Below are positions 49,604 through 58,989 of a stretch of DNA of 64,000 nt, piece after piece. Under the pieces are notes generated by a model. It made no database searches, was not told the DNA's origin, and saw only the letters and a list, made by a program, of their open reading frames with translations. Positions within the stretch are counted from its first letter, which is position 1; every line of letters starts with the position of its first letter. This DNA is from JANRKN01 sp033763435 (GTDB taxonomy: Bacteria > Planctomycetota > Phycisphaerae > Phycisphaerales > UBA1924). The DNA lies in NCBI GenBank assembly GCA_033763435.1, contig JANRKN010000158.1, forward strand, positions 1 through 64,000. Reading direction: 5' to 3'. The translations under genes were made by a program, and so were the position numbers.

Positions 49604-51481
49604 CTAGCCGCCCGGGGGTCTGGGCAGCCTGGGCCGAACCACACCCTCGGGCGACTGCTGGTGCTGCTGGCGCATCCGCGCGAGCGCTGACTCGGCGCTC
49701 TCGCCCGGTGCGCCCGCGAGCCCGCGCTGCTCACGCGCCCGCGCGAGCGTCGCCTGGAAGTACTCGAGAAGTTTGCTCGCCTCATGCGACGTCTCTTCCT
49801 GCACGCGGTACGCCAGCGACGATGCCGCGGCCTGACCCGCGGTGTCGTTGGTCTCCGCCAGCTCCGCGAGCACGGCGTGCACGTCGGGCTCTTCGCCGAC
49901 GCGGATCAGCTCGTCGATCACGATCGCCACGCCCGCGAGCGCCGTCGCGAGCCCGCCCGAGCGCATCGCGGCCGGCGTCAGCAGGTCGCGGTCGACGGTG
50001 GGAACTCGGTCGACGAGCGCGCCGTCGACGAGCAGGCAGCCGATCAGCTCGTTGGGCCAGGTGCGCGCAAAGTCCTGAGGCTTCGCCTCGACGCTGGCCT
50101 CGGCCTGCCCTGACATCGGCGCGCGCCGGCCCGCACCCACGATCTCGCGGATGGTCGACTCGGGCACACCCGCGAGCTGCGCGAGTCGCTTCTCGATCAG
50201 CTTCTTGCGCAGCGGCTCGACGCGGTCCAGGCCCATGTCCTTGAACGCGGCGATCTCGTCGAGCACCGCGCGATTGAGCGCCGACAAGCCCGCGCCGCGG
50301 AGCTTCTCACGCAGGCGCGCAAAGCGGAAGTCGAGCAAATCGATCGCGCCATCGAGAGCCTGACGGAAGACTTCGGCGCCCCCCTCGCGCTTGAGCAGTT
50401 CGTCCGGGTCCTTCGCGTCCGTGTAGCGGTTCAGCGTCGCGATCTTCACGTCGATCGCTTCGGCGAGGAACACTGCGACCGCGCGGTCCGCGGCGCGCTG
50501 GCCGGCTTCGTCACCGTCAAAAACCAGCACCACCGTGTCGCAGAGCCGACGCAGCACGCGACCGTGCTCGGGCGTCAGCGCGGTGCCGAGCGTCGCGACG
50601 GCAAACTCGAAGCCCGCCTGGTGGCACGCGATCGCGTCGGTGTAGCCCTCGGTCACGATCGCGCGCTTCTCGGCCTGGATCGCCCGAGAGGCCTGATGCA
50701 GCGCAAACAGCGTCGCGCTCTTGTTGAAGAGGCGCGTCTCGGGGCTGTTGAGATACTTGGGCTCGTCCTCGTCGCGGATCTTCCGCCCGCCGAAGGCGAT
50801 CACGCGCCCGATCTGGTCCTGAATCGGGAAGATCAGCCGATGCCGAAGCGCGTCGTAGTGCCCTTCGCTGTTCTCGCGGCGCTTGACGAGCCCCGCGTCG
50901 GCAAAGGCCCGCACGTCGAGGTCCTTGGCTTGCAACGCCAGAATCAGCCCGTCCCAGCGGTCGGGCGCGGCGCCGATGCGGAAGCGCTCGATCATCGCCG
51001 GGCTGATCCCCCGGCGCGCGACGACGGCACGGGCCGCCTCGCCGTGCTGCGGATGACGCAGGATCGCCTGGAAGAACTCGGTTGCGAACGTCGCGGCGCC
51101 GTACAGGTCCTGCTTGGTCGGGCCCGCGGGCAGGTCGGGGTTGCTCGGCGTCGCGGGCTTGAACTTGGTGAGCTCGATGCCCGCGCGCTCGGCGAGGAAC
51201 TCCAGCGCCTCGCGGAAGTCCATCTTGTGATACTTCTGGATGAACGAGAACACGTCCCCGCCCGCGCCGCAGGAGAAGCACTTGAAGATCTGCTTGGCGG
51301 GGGAGACGCGCATGGAGGGCTTGTGGTCGTCGTGAAAGGGGCAGAGGCCCACGAACTCGCGCCCCTGGCCCTTGAGCCGGAGGTGCTCGCCGATAACGCG
51401 CACGATGTCCGACGCCTCGAGCACGCGCTCGCGGTCATCGCCCGGCCTGCCGGCCGACCTGTTGGAAGGCGTTCCCGTCAC
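49604..51481 (-). CDS. dnaG: DNA primase
   Basis: A 625-residue replication primase. The N-terminal CHC2 zinc-binding domain is CPFHDDHKPSMRV...FKCFSCGAGGDV (residues about 47-77). The TOPRIM core has IVTEGYTDAIACHQAGFEFA and the metal-binding VVLVFDGDEAGQRAADRA. FPIQDQIGRVIAFGGR is in the catalytic core, and the C-terminal region should contact DnaB. Start GTG 51481. It is followed on the same strand by rpoD, the conserved dnaG-rpoD part of the macromolecular synthesis operon; rpsU is not upstream. Confidence 0.95.
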   Translation of the reverse strand: MTGTPSNRSAGRPGDDRERVLEASDIVRVIGEHLRLKGQGREFVGLCPFHDDHKPSMRVSPAKQIFKCFSCGAGGDVFSFIQKYHKMDFREALEFLAERAGIELTKFKPATPSNPDLPAGPTKQDLYGAATFATEFFQAILRHPQHGEAARAVVARRGISPAMIERFRIGAAPDRWDGLILALQAKDLDVRAFADAGLVKRRENSEGHYDALRHRLIFPIQDQIGRVIAFGGRKIRDEDEPKYLNSPETRLFNKSATLFALHQASRAIQAEKRAIVTEGYTDAIACHQAGFEFAVATLGTALTPEHGRVLRRLCDTVVLVFDGDEAGQRAADRAVAVFLAEAIDVKIATLNRYTDAKDPDELLKREGGAEVFRQALDGAIDLLDFRFARLREKLRGAGLSALNRAVLDEIAAFKDMGLDRVEPLRKKLIEKRLAQLAGVPESTIREIVGAGRRAPMSGQAEASVEAKPQDFARTWPNELIGCLLVDGALVDRVPTVDRDLLTPAAMRSGGLATALAGVAIVIDELIRVGEEPDVHAVLAELAETNDTAGQAAASSLAYRVQEETSHEASKLLEYFQATLARAREQRGLAGAPGESAESALARMRQQHQQSPEGVVRPRLPRPPGG

Positions 51482-51505
51482 GCTGTTCCCCGTGCGGTGT
51501 GTTCT

Positions 51506-51539
51506 GACCCGAAAGAGACCCGACCGGAAGAGACCCGAC
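51506..51539 (-). repeat. Imperfect 11-15-bp tandem repeat upstream of dnaG
   Basis: GACCCGAAAGA (51506-51516), GACCCGACCGGAAGA (51517-51531) and GACCCGAC (51532-51539) form an imperfect tandem array 25-58 bp before the dnaG GTG. On the minus strand it reads as repeated GGGTCTCTTTC-like units. Confidence 0.65.
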
Positions 51540-51712
51540 GCTCAGAGGCCTTGCGGCCCGAACGCCCCCCCCAAACAACCATCAACCCTCACGCCCGAGA
51601 TTAGCACACCCCCCGCAAACATCCACCAATCCGCACAGGCCGGTCCTTCGTGCGTCTGGCCCGGGGGTTCTCAGACCCCTCCTGAGCCGTTCTCGGGCCC
51701 AACACTTGCCGC

Positions 51713-52009
51713 ATGACCCATGCCCCCGATCATTCCGGCCATGTCCGCCAGCGCGTCGTCTACTCAGGACGGGTGCAGGGCGTCGGGTTCCGCGCGACGG
51801 TCCGAGGGCTGGCTTCGGACTTCCCGGTCACGGGGTTTGTCCAGAACCTGCCGGACGGTTCGGTGCTGATCGAGGCTCAGGGCGCGATGCCTGCGCTCGA
51901 GGCCTTCCGAGCGCTCATCCGCGAGCGGCTTGCGAGAAACATCCGGTCGGAGAGCGACGAGACGATCGTGCGAGTCGAGTTTGAATCGGGGTTTGAGATC
52001 CGGAAATGA
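51713..52009 (+). CDS. acyP: Acylphosphatase
   Basis: A 98-residue acylphosphatase hydrolysing carboxyl-phosphate bonds. The phosphate loop is VYSGRVQGVGFRATVRGLA with the catalytic Arg, and the catalytic Asn lies in GFVQNLPDGSVLIEAQG. Start ATG 51713 lacks a Shine-Dalgarno. It is the first gene of a plus-strand run leading to clpX. Confidence 0.93.
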   Translation: MTHAPDHSGHVRQRVVYSGRVQGVGFRATVRGLASDFPVTGFVQNLPDGSVLIEAQGAMPALEAFRALIRERLARNIRSESDETIVRVEFESGFEIRK

Positions 52010-52088
52010 TCTGGGAAACTTCGGTCGCACGCAACGTCGGATACCGTGCGGGCCTCGGGCCGTCCCGCGGCGAGGGAGGAACACCTGC

Positions 52089-52781
52089 GTGCTGTTGCTG
52101 TTTGATATTGATGCGACGCTGATCTCAACGAGCCGCGCGGGCATTCACGCGCTTGAGGCCGCGGGAAGGGAACTCTTCGGGCCCGCGTTCTCGACCTCGC
52201 GCATCGAGTTTGCCGGTCGGCTGGATCCCCTCATCATCGCCGAACTGCTCACCCAGCACGGGCAGGCGCCCACGCCCGAGGCGATGCAGGCCATGCGGCG
52301 CGTCTACGGCGCGCACCTCGCCAAGCGCCTGCGCGACTCCGTCGGCTGTCAGGCGCTCCCGGGCGTGCTCGCGCTGCTCGAACAGCTCCGCCCTCGCACC
52401 GACGTCACCCTCGGTCTGCTCACGGGCAACTTCGCCGAGACGGGCTCGATCAAGCTCCGCGCCTGCGGCATCGATCCGGACTGGTTCCCCATCCGCGTCT
52501 GGGGCGATGAGTCCCCGCATTCGCCCCCCGCGCGCACCCACTTGCCTCCGATCGGCCTGCGTCGATATGAAGAGCACCACCACCGGCGCGCGCCGGGCGC
52601 GGTGATCATCGGCGACACGCCCCACGACGTTGCGTGCGCCAAGGCCCACGGCCTGCGGTGCCTCGGCGTGGGCACGGGCCAGTTCTCTCCCGACGACCTC
52701 CGTCGCGCGGGCGCCGACCGCGCGGAATCCGACCTCTCGGACACCCAATCCATCCTCGCATGGCTCACCCACACACCGTAA
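52089..52781 (+). CDS. HAD-family hydrolase
   Basis: A 230-residue haloacid-dehalogenase-type phosphatase. Motif I is LFDIDATLI (DxDxT-like nucleophile and acid), motif II LLTGNFAE, and motif IV VIIGDTPHDVACAKAHG. The helical cap lies between residues 20 and 90. Substrate unknown; similar planctomycete proteins are annotated only as HAD hydrolases. GTG 52089 has GGGAGGA upstream and places motif I at the very N-terminus; the longer frame from 51930 overlaps acyP. Its last 22 bases overlap the next gene. Confidence 0.88.
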   Translation: MLLLFDIDATLISTSRAGIHALEAAGRELFGPAFSTSRIEFAGRLDPLIIAELLTQHGQAPTPEAMQAMRRVYGAHLAKRLRDSVGCQALPGVLALLEQLRPRTDVTLGLLTGNFAETGSIKLRACGIDPDWFPIRVWGDESPHSPPARTHLPPIGLRRYEEHHHRRAPGAVIIGDTPHDVACAKAHGLRCLGVGTGQFSPDDLRRAGADRAESDLSDTQSILAWLTHTP

Positions 52782-54118
52782 GCCCGACCGACGCGCCCCT
52801 GCATGCCCCCGTCGGGACCGACGAGCGATTCCTCTCGCTCGACGCGCTCCGCGGCGTGGCCCTCATGGGCATTCTGGTCGTGAACCTGCCCATGTTCGCC
52901 TACCACCCGTCGGTCTATTACAACCCGCCGGTGATGGGGGGCTTCTCGGGCGCCAACTTCTTCGCGTGGCTCGCGCAGTTTGTCCTGTGCGAGCTGAAGA
53001 TGATGTCGATCTTCTCGATGCTCTTCGGCGCCGGGATCGCGATGCTCACGCACCGGGCGGGCGTCGTCCGCGTCCACGAGCGGCTCGAGCGCCCCCGCGG
53101 CTTCGGGGGCGTCTTCTTCCGCCGGATGGGATTCCTGTTCCTCGCGGGAATCGCTCACGCCTGGCTGCTGTGGTTCGGCGACATTCTGTTCGTCTACTCG
53201 ATCTGCGGCATGATTCTCTACGCGTTCCGAACGCTCGCGCCCAAGACGCTCATCATCATCGGCTCGGTCTTCATGTTCATCGTGATCCCGGTCTTCCTGC
53301 TGACGGGCCTCATGTACTGGTGGATCGATTCGCAGGTGACGCCGCTCAAGGAGCAGATCGCTCAGGGCAAGCTGCTCGCGGCAGACCAGCACGTCTGGCT
53401 CGAGGCTGAGAAGGACATGCTCCGCTGGTCGCACCCCACGCCCGAGCAGCTGGCCGAGGACAACGCGGTTCATCTTCAGCCCGGGCTGACGGGATACCTC
53501 GGGCTGCTCGGGTTCCGCGCCGAACTCAACGTCGCGATGCAGGTGTTCATGGTCCCGTTCTTCGGGCTCTGGCGCTGCGGCGGGATGATGCTCATAGGCA
53601 TGGCCCTGTTCAAGAACGGGTTCCTGACCGGCGCCAAGGACGCGAGCGTCTACGTCCGCACGGCGGTGATCGCCTACGCGATCGGCCTGCCGCTGGTCGC
53701 GTTCGGCGCGTACGACCTCGTCACGCACAACTTCGACCTCATCCGCTCGAACCTCCTGAGCATGCACTTCAACTACCTTGGATCGATCGCGATGGCGCTT
53801 GGGCACGCCTCGCTGGTCGTGCTTGCGGTGAAGAAGGGATTGCTCGCGGGCGTGGTGGGGCTCATCGCCGACGCGGGGCGGATGGCGTTCACCAACTATC
53901 TCACCCAGACGCTGATCTGCACGACGCTGTTCTACGGCTACGGCTTTGCGCTCTACGGCCAGATCGACCGCGCCGGGCTCTGGGTCGTCTGGGCGTGCAT
54001 CGTCGCGCTGCAACTGATCTGGAGCCGGTACTGGCTGCGGGCGTTCAGGATGGGGCCGCTGGAATGGCTCTGGCGCTGCGCGACGTACCTGACGATCCCG
54101 CCGCTGCGGCGCGGCTGA
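52760..54118 (+). CDS. DUF418 family membrane protein
   Basis: A 452-residue membrane protein with about 9-10 spans. The N-terminus RFLSLDALRGVALMGILVVN and the C-terminal DAGRMAFTNYLTQTLICTTL with GPLEWLWRCATYL are DUF418 (YeiB-like) hallmarks. The family is related to membrane acyltransferases, but its role is unknown. ATG 52760 lies inside the end of the HAD gene (22-bp overlap), suggesting coupling. The frame to 52634 is antisense noise. Confidence 0.9.
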   Translation: MAHPHTVSPTDAPLHAPVGTDERFLSLDALRGVALMGILVVNLPMFAYHPSVYYNPPVMGGFSGANFFAWLAQFVLCELKMMSIFSMLFGAGIAMLTHRAGVVRVHERLERPRGFGGVFFRRMGFLFLAGIAHAWLLWFGDILFVYSICGMILYAFRTLAPKTLIIIGSVFMFIVIPVFLLTGLMYWWIDSQVTPLKEQIAQGKLLAADQHVWLEAEKDMLRWSHPTPEQLAEDNAVHLQPGLTGYLGLLGFRAELNVAMQVFMVPFFGLWRCGGMMLIGMALFKNGFLTGAKDASVYVRTAVIAYAIGLPLVAFGAYDLVTHNFDLIRSNLLSMHFNYLGSIAMALGHASLVVLAVKKGLLAGVVGLIADAGRMAFTNYLTQTLICTTLFYGYGFALYGQIDRAGLWVVWACIVALQLIWSRYWLRAFRMGPLEWLWRCATYLTIPPLRRG

Positions 54119-54222
54119 GACATGCTCTCGCTGAGGCCCGCTTGCTATGCTTGGCCGAACGGAACGCGCTCGGCCCGGAGATCTCCGGGGTTCCGCGCGG
54201 GCCGCGACGGAGACGTGCCCCG

Positions 54223-55029
54223 ATGTCCGAATCCTTCCGCGCGCTGTGCTCGGACTTCTACGTGAACCAGCGCCTGAACCTGAAGCTCGACCTGCCGCGG
54301 TCGCGGGAGACATCGCTCGACCTTTTCGAGCGCGTCCGCAAGCAGTTCCCGCCGATGACGCTCTTCCGCAAGGTCAAGGAAGAGCTCGCGCTTGAGTCTC
54401 CTCAAGGGCCCGGCGAGCACGCCTCGGCGCCTCACCGCTGGCTCGCGCTTCGCTCGACCTCGATCCGCTCAGGCACGGTGAACGCCTCGAGCCTCGACGA
54501 GGCGTACGCCCTGCACAAGCTGATGCTCGAGATCGCGCCGTTCTATCTCAACATCTCCCCGCTGGACGTGGACTATCTCGAGCTTCTGTTCGGCTTTGAC
54601 CTGCTCGCGCAGGGCAACCACGACGCGATCGTCTACGACGCGCTGCTCGCCGGGTCGCCCCTGGCGGCGCTGCTGCACGCCCCGGGCGCCGTGCCCGTCG
54701 ACTGCCAGCCGCTCATCGGCATGGCGCTCAACAGCAAGCAGCTCGTCTCGCGTTCGTTCCGAGGCCAGCCCGAGAACCCGCTCGATCTCGAGGTGCACTT
54801 TGAGATCAAGACGCGGACGCCTCAGGGCCCGCCGCGCGATCCCGAGGGGCCGGGCGAGCCGATCAGCGTCTACCTCACCCTTCGGCGTTTCGGCGCGGTT
54901 GACGACATCAAGGACCTGCCCAAGCACTTCGAGCTCCTCCGCCGCTTCGGCGAGGAACTGTGCGAGAACCGTGTGCTGCCCAACCTGGTCGTGCCGCTGC
55001 GCGACGCGATCGCCTCGGCCAACGGCTGA
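54223..55029 (+). CDS. Hypothetical protein, planctomycete type
   Basis: A 268-residue soluble protein of unknown function. Visible segments are SDFYVNQRLNLKLDLPRSRE, LFERVRKQFPPMTLFRKVKE, and YLNISPLDVDYLELLFGFDL, then a C-terminal beta-rich half (DLEVHFEIKTRTP, then ISVYLTLRRFG). No signal peptide or membrane span is present. CGGAGA is 9 nt before ATG 54223. The next gene begins 3 bp after its stop, so they form one unit. Confidence 0.75.
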   Translation: MSESFRALCSDFYVNQRLNLKLDLPRSRETSLDLFERVRKQFPPMTLFRKVKEELALESPQGPGEHASAPHRWLALRSTSIRSGTVNASSLDEAYALHKLMLEIAPFYLNISPLDVDYLELLFGFDLLAQGNHDAIVYDALLAGSPLAALLHAPGAVPVDCQPLIGMALNSKQLVSRSFRGQPENPLDLEVHFEIKTRTPQGPPRDPEGPGEPISVYLTLRRFGAVDDIKDLPKHFELLRRFGEELCENRVLPNLVVPLRDAIASANG

Positions 55030-55032
55030 TCC

Positions 55033-55449
55033 ATGCCCGGGGCCGCCGACACGATCCTCCGCACGCTCGCTCCGTTCGCGGCGCTGCCCCGCGCGGGCAA
55101 GTCCTCGTCCACGGACGTGCTGCTCTGGGTCGGCGTGCTGATCGTCGTGACCCTCGCGGGCGCGGTGCTGATCCTCGCAATCCGGCGACGGACCCTCGCC
55201 GGCCCACGGACGCCCGACGCGGGGTCGATGATGGACGAACTCCGCGCGATGCGAGACCGGGGCCAGATGACCCCCGAGGAATTCGATGCCGCGATCGCCG
55301 CGATGAAGGCCCGACTTCGCGAGCAAGTCCGCGGCAAGGACGCGCCCGTCCCCTCGAACCGGTCCCTGGGCTCGCTCGGGGCGAAGCCCAAGCGTGGTCC
55401 TGATAACTCCCGAACCCTGCCGCCCTCGGCCGGCCCCGGCCCGAGCTGA
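55033..55449 (+). CDS. Single-span membrane protein with SHOCT-like domain
   Basis: A 138-residue protein with one membrane span (DVLLWVGVLIVVTLAGAVLI, about 28-47). It is followed by a short C-terminal helical motif, MDELRAMRDRGQMTPEEFDA, which matches the SHOCT/oligomerisation pattern. The tail is Pro/Ser-rich and disordered. It starts 3 bp after the preceding gene. SHOCT domains often sit at the ends of membrane proteins and may promote oligomerisation; a specific role is unknown. Confidence 0.72.
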   Translation: MPGAADTILRTLAPFAALPRAGKSSSTDVLLWVGVLIVVTLAGAVLILAIRRRTLAGPRTPDAGSMMDELRAMRDRGQMTPEEFDAAIAAMKARLREQVRGKDAPVPSNRSLGSLGAKPKRGPDNSRTLPPSAGPGPS

Positions 55450-55662
55450 GCCCCGGTCGGTCAGCGGCGAGCGAGCGCGGAAAGTGTGCGGATCAGAGGG
55501 GATGGGCAGGATGCCGGGGGACCGTGCCGAACCTGTGTAAGGCTGGGGCCCCGGACCGCCGATAGACTGGTGATTCGAGACGGTTGTATTTCAGCCGGAC
55601 CGCGCGGGCTCTGCGCCCGAGGTCGGACCGGCGGCTGATTGGTCCTTTGTGTTGAGGTGTTC

Positions 55663-57057
<1,395 letters not shown>

Positions 57058-57087
57058 GCCCTCGGGGCCGAATCGATCGTGAAACAC

Positions 57088-57117
57088 ACGCCCGCGGGAG
57101 CCTTCTCCCGCGGGTGT
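57088..57117 (+). terminator. Terminator of clpX, probably bidirectional
   Basis: A 12-bp stem with one G-U pair (57088-57099 with 57106-57117, 6-nt loop) is followed by TTCGCTTTC on the plus strand. It lies about 30 bp after each of the two converging genes, so it may also serve the minus-strand gene ending at 57148. Confidence 0.72.
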
Positions 57118-57147
57118 TCGCTTTCTGAGACTGGCGTTTCTCGCGGC

Positions 57148-58935
57148 TCAGCCGTTGAGCGGCACGCAGGCCCAGCCGTCGGCGTCGGCCTTGGCCAGCG
57201 CGTGGAGCTTCAGGTCCGAGTCGATCAGGCCGCGCATCGAACCGGGCTTGCGTGTAAGGACGTGCCGCGCGATCGGCGCCGAAGCGTCAATGCCGTAGGC
57301 GTCGGCGAGCAGTTCCGCGTTGGTCTGTGCCCACGCCGAGGCCGCGGCCAGCTCCTGCACGCCCTGCTCGGAGCCGTCGCTCGAGATCACGTGCAGCGCG
57401 TTCGCCGCATCGACCGCAAGCTCGATCGACCTCGCGTACGGACACTTCGCCTTGACAGGCCGGAGGCCCAGCCTCGCAGCGCCCTTGAGCGAAGGCGACG
57501 CTGCCGCACTCTCAAGCGCGCCCTCGGCCTGCAAGGTCGGCGCGGCGGGCGTGGTCACGTCGACAGTCGGCGCGGCCTTGGTCGCGCGGGTTGGCGTCGA
57601 AGCGCCGGCGTTGGCGGCATGCTCGGGAGAGATCTTCGTGGGCGCAGCGAGCGGCGGGGTCGTCGGCGTGCGCTCGGTCCGCGACGCGGGCGTGCGGCTC
57701 GGGCGGAACTCAGCGTCCCACTCAAGCTCCGACGGCGCGGAGGCGGTGGGCATCGGTGCCTGCGAGCGAACAACCGAGCTCGTGGCCGCGGGGGCCGGCG
57801 CGATCATCGCGGGGAGCAGGTCCTCGAGCGCGGGCATCGAGACGGTTGCCGAAACCATGTCGGGCACCGAGCCAAACGCGGGCAACGCGACCTCCGAACA
57901 CCGGACCTCGGCGGGGCCCGCGTGCGATCGCAGCGCCGCGATGACGTCCTGCACGTCCGCGGGCCGCGCGCCGCGGAAGAGCGTCAGCGTGCTGCCGCCG
58001 CCCGAGATCTGCTGGTCACAGGCCTCGACCTCGAGCTGGCGCGAGAGAAACTGCCGGCAGACGTCCGCGAGCTTCAGCCGCGCCTCGTGCGCCCGGGCGG
58101 GCGAAGCGCCCATCACCGCGACGCGCACCGGCGCATCATCGCGCCCGCTCGCGCGGACCAGGCCCTTGAGCGTGCGGTACGCCGAGACAATCGCCGCGTC
58201 GTCGGCCCCGGTCAGAATCGTCATCGCCCCCACGAGCCCGGAGGCCGAGAGCGAGAGCAGCGCGGCCTCGTCGGCCTCGGGAACACGCACGAGCCAGTCG
58301 CGCACGCCCATCGCCGAGGCCTGTGCTACGGCATCCGCAAAGCTCTGTGCCGCGATCACGCGCCCCGTCGGCGCGGGGATCACCAGGTCCATCAGCGCGT
58401 CCTGAGCCGAGATGCGCACCACGCCCACGGGTCGGCCAAGCGTGCGGGCGCGATGGCGCGCGAGCTGCGTGAGCCAGATCGAGCCCAGCACGGGCAGATG
58501 TCCGAGCACGACGCCCTCGATCGAGGCCGAGCTCAGCACACTCCGCCCGTCGTCGCGCGAGACACTCTGACACGAGGTCGTGACGATGTCGCCCTCCGCG
58601 GATTCAGTCCCCGCGACATCCTCGGACTCAGGCGCAAGCGTCCCCGGCCCGCGTGCGATCAGCGATGCAAGATCCTCGGGCTCGGGCGGCTCGCTCGCGA
58701 CCGGGCGGTCGTCGCCGAGGAACAGATCCGCAAGCGCGTCATACTCGTCGCGGTCGGGCAGGCTCACCGCACGCCCAGCGGCTTGCGCGTGGGCCAGAAA
58801 CGGAATCGGCCCCAGATCCGGGTCCAGCGGAGCGTCGTGATGAGCGTTCGACGCCGCCCGGGCCAGCGCCCGCGCGCGTGCGCTGCTCACACCCGTGCCT
58901 GCGCCCTGAGTTGGTCCACGTCCGGGTCCTTCCAC
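57148..58935 (-). CDS. Unknown protein, Walker-less MinD/FlhG-like, partner of ParA-CBM48
   Basis: A 595-residue cytosolic protein. By eye, residues about 130-335 look like a MinD/FlhG/ParA fold that has lost Walker A. GHLPVLGSIWLTQLARHRAR stands where the P-loop helix would be. DWLVRVPEADEAALLSLSAS and AMTILTGADDAAIVSAYRTL parallel the switch regions and the DAY-x-x-IK helix of FlhG. FLSRQLEVEACDQQ parallels the later strand. Residues 340-480 are a Pro/Ala/Thr-rich linker, and a C-terminal domain of about 100 residues (YARSIELAVDAANALHVISS) is unassigned. GTG 58935 has GGAGG 8 nt upstream. It starts 54 bp after the ParA-CBM48 gene, in the same operon. The fold call is inference. Confidence 0.6.
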   Translation of the reverse strand: MEGPGRGPTQGAGTGVSSARARALARAASNAHHDAPLDPDLGPIPFLAHAQAAGRAVSLPDRDEYDALADLFLGDDRPVASEPPEPEDLASLIARGPGTLAPESEDVAGTESAEGDIVTTSCQSVSRDDGRSVLSSASIEGVVLGHLPVLGSIWLTQLARHRARTLGRPVGVVRISAQDALMDLVIPAPTGRVIAAQSFADAVAQASAMGVRDWLVRVPEADEAALLSLSASGLVGAMTILTGADDAAIVSAYRTLKGLVRASGRDDAPVRVAVMGASPARAHEARLKLADVCRQFLSRQLEVEACDQQISGGGSTLTLFRGARPADVQDVIAALRSHAGPAEVRCSEVALPAFGSVPDMVSATVSMPALEDLLPAMIAPAPAATSSVVRSQAPMPTASAPSELEWDAEFRPSRTPASRTERTPTTPPLAAPTKISPEHAANAGASTPTRATKAAPTVDVTTPAAPTLQAEGALESAAASPSLKGAARLGLRPVKAKCPYARSIELAVDAANALHVISSDGSEQGVQELAAASAWAQTNAELLADAYGIDASAPIARHVLTRKPGSMRGLIDSDLKLHALAKADADGWACVPLNG

Positions 58936-58989
58936 CGGCGGATCCTCCGCGTTGGGGGTGTGTGCACGAGCCCGAGGGGGCCTGAGGCG

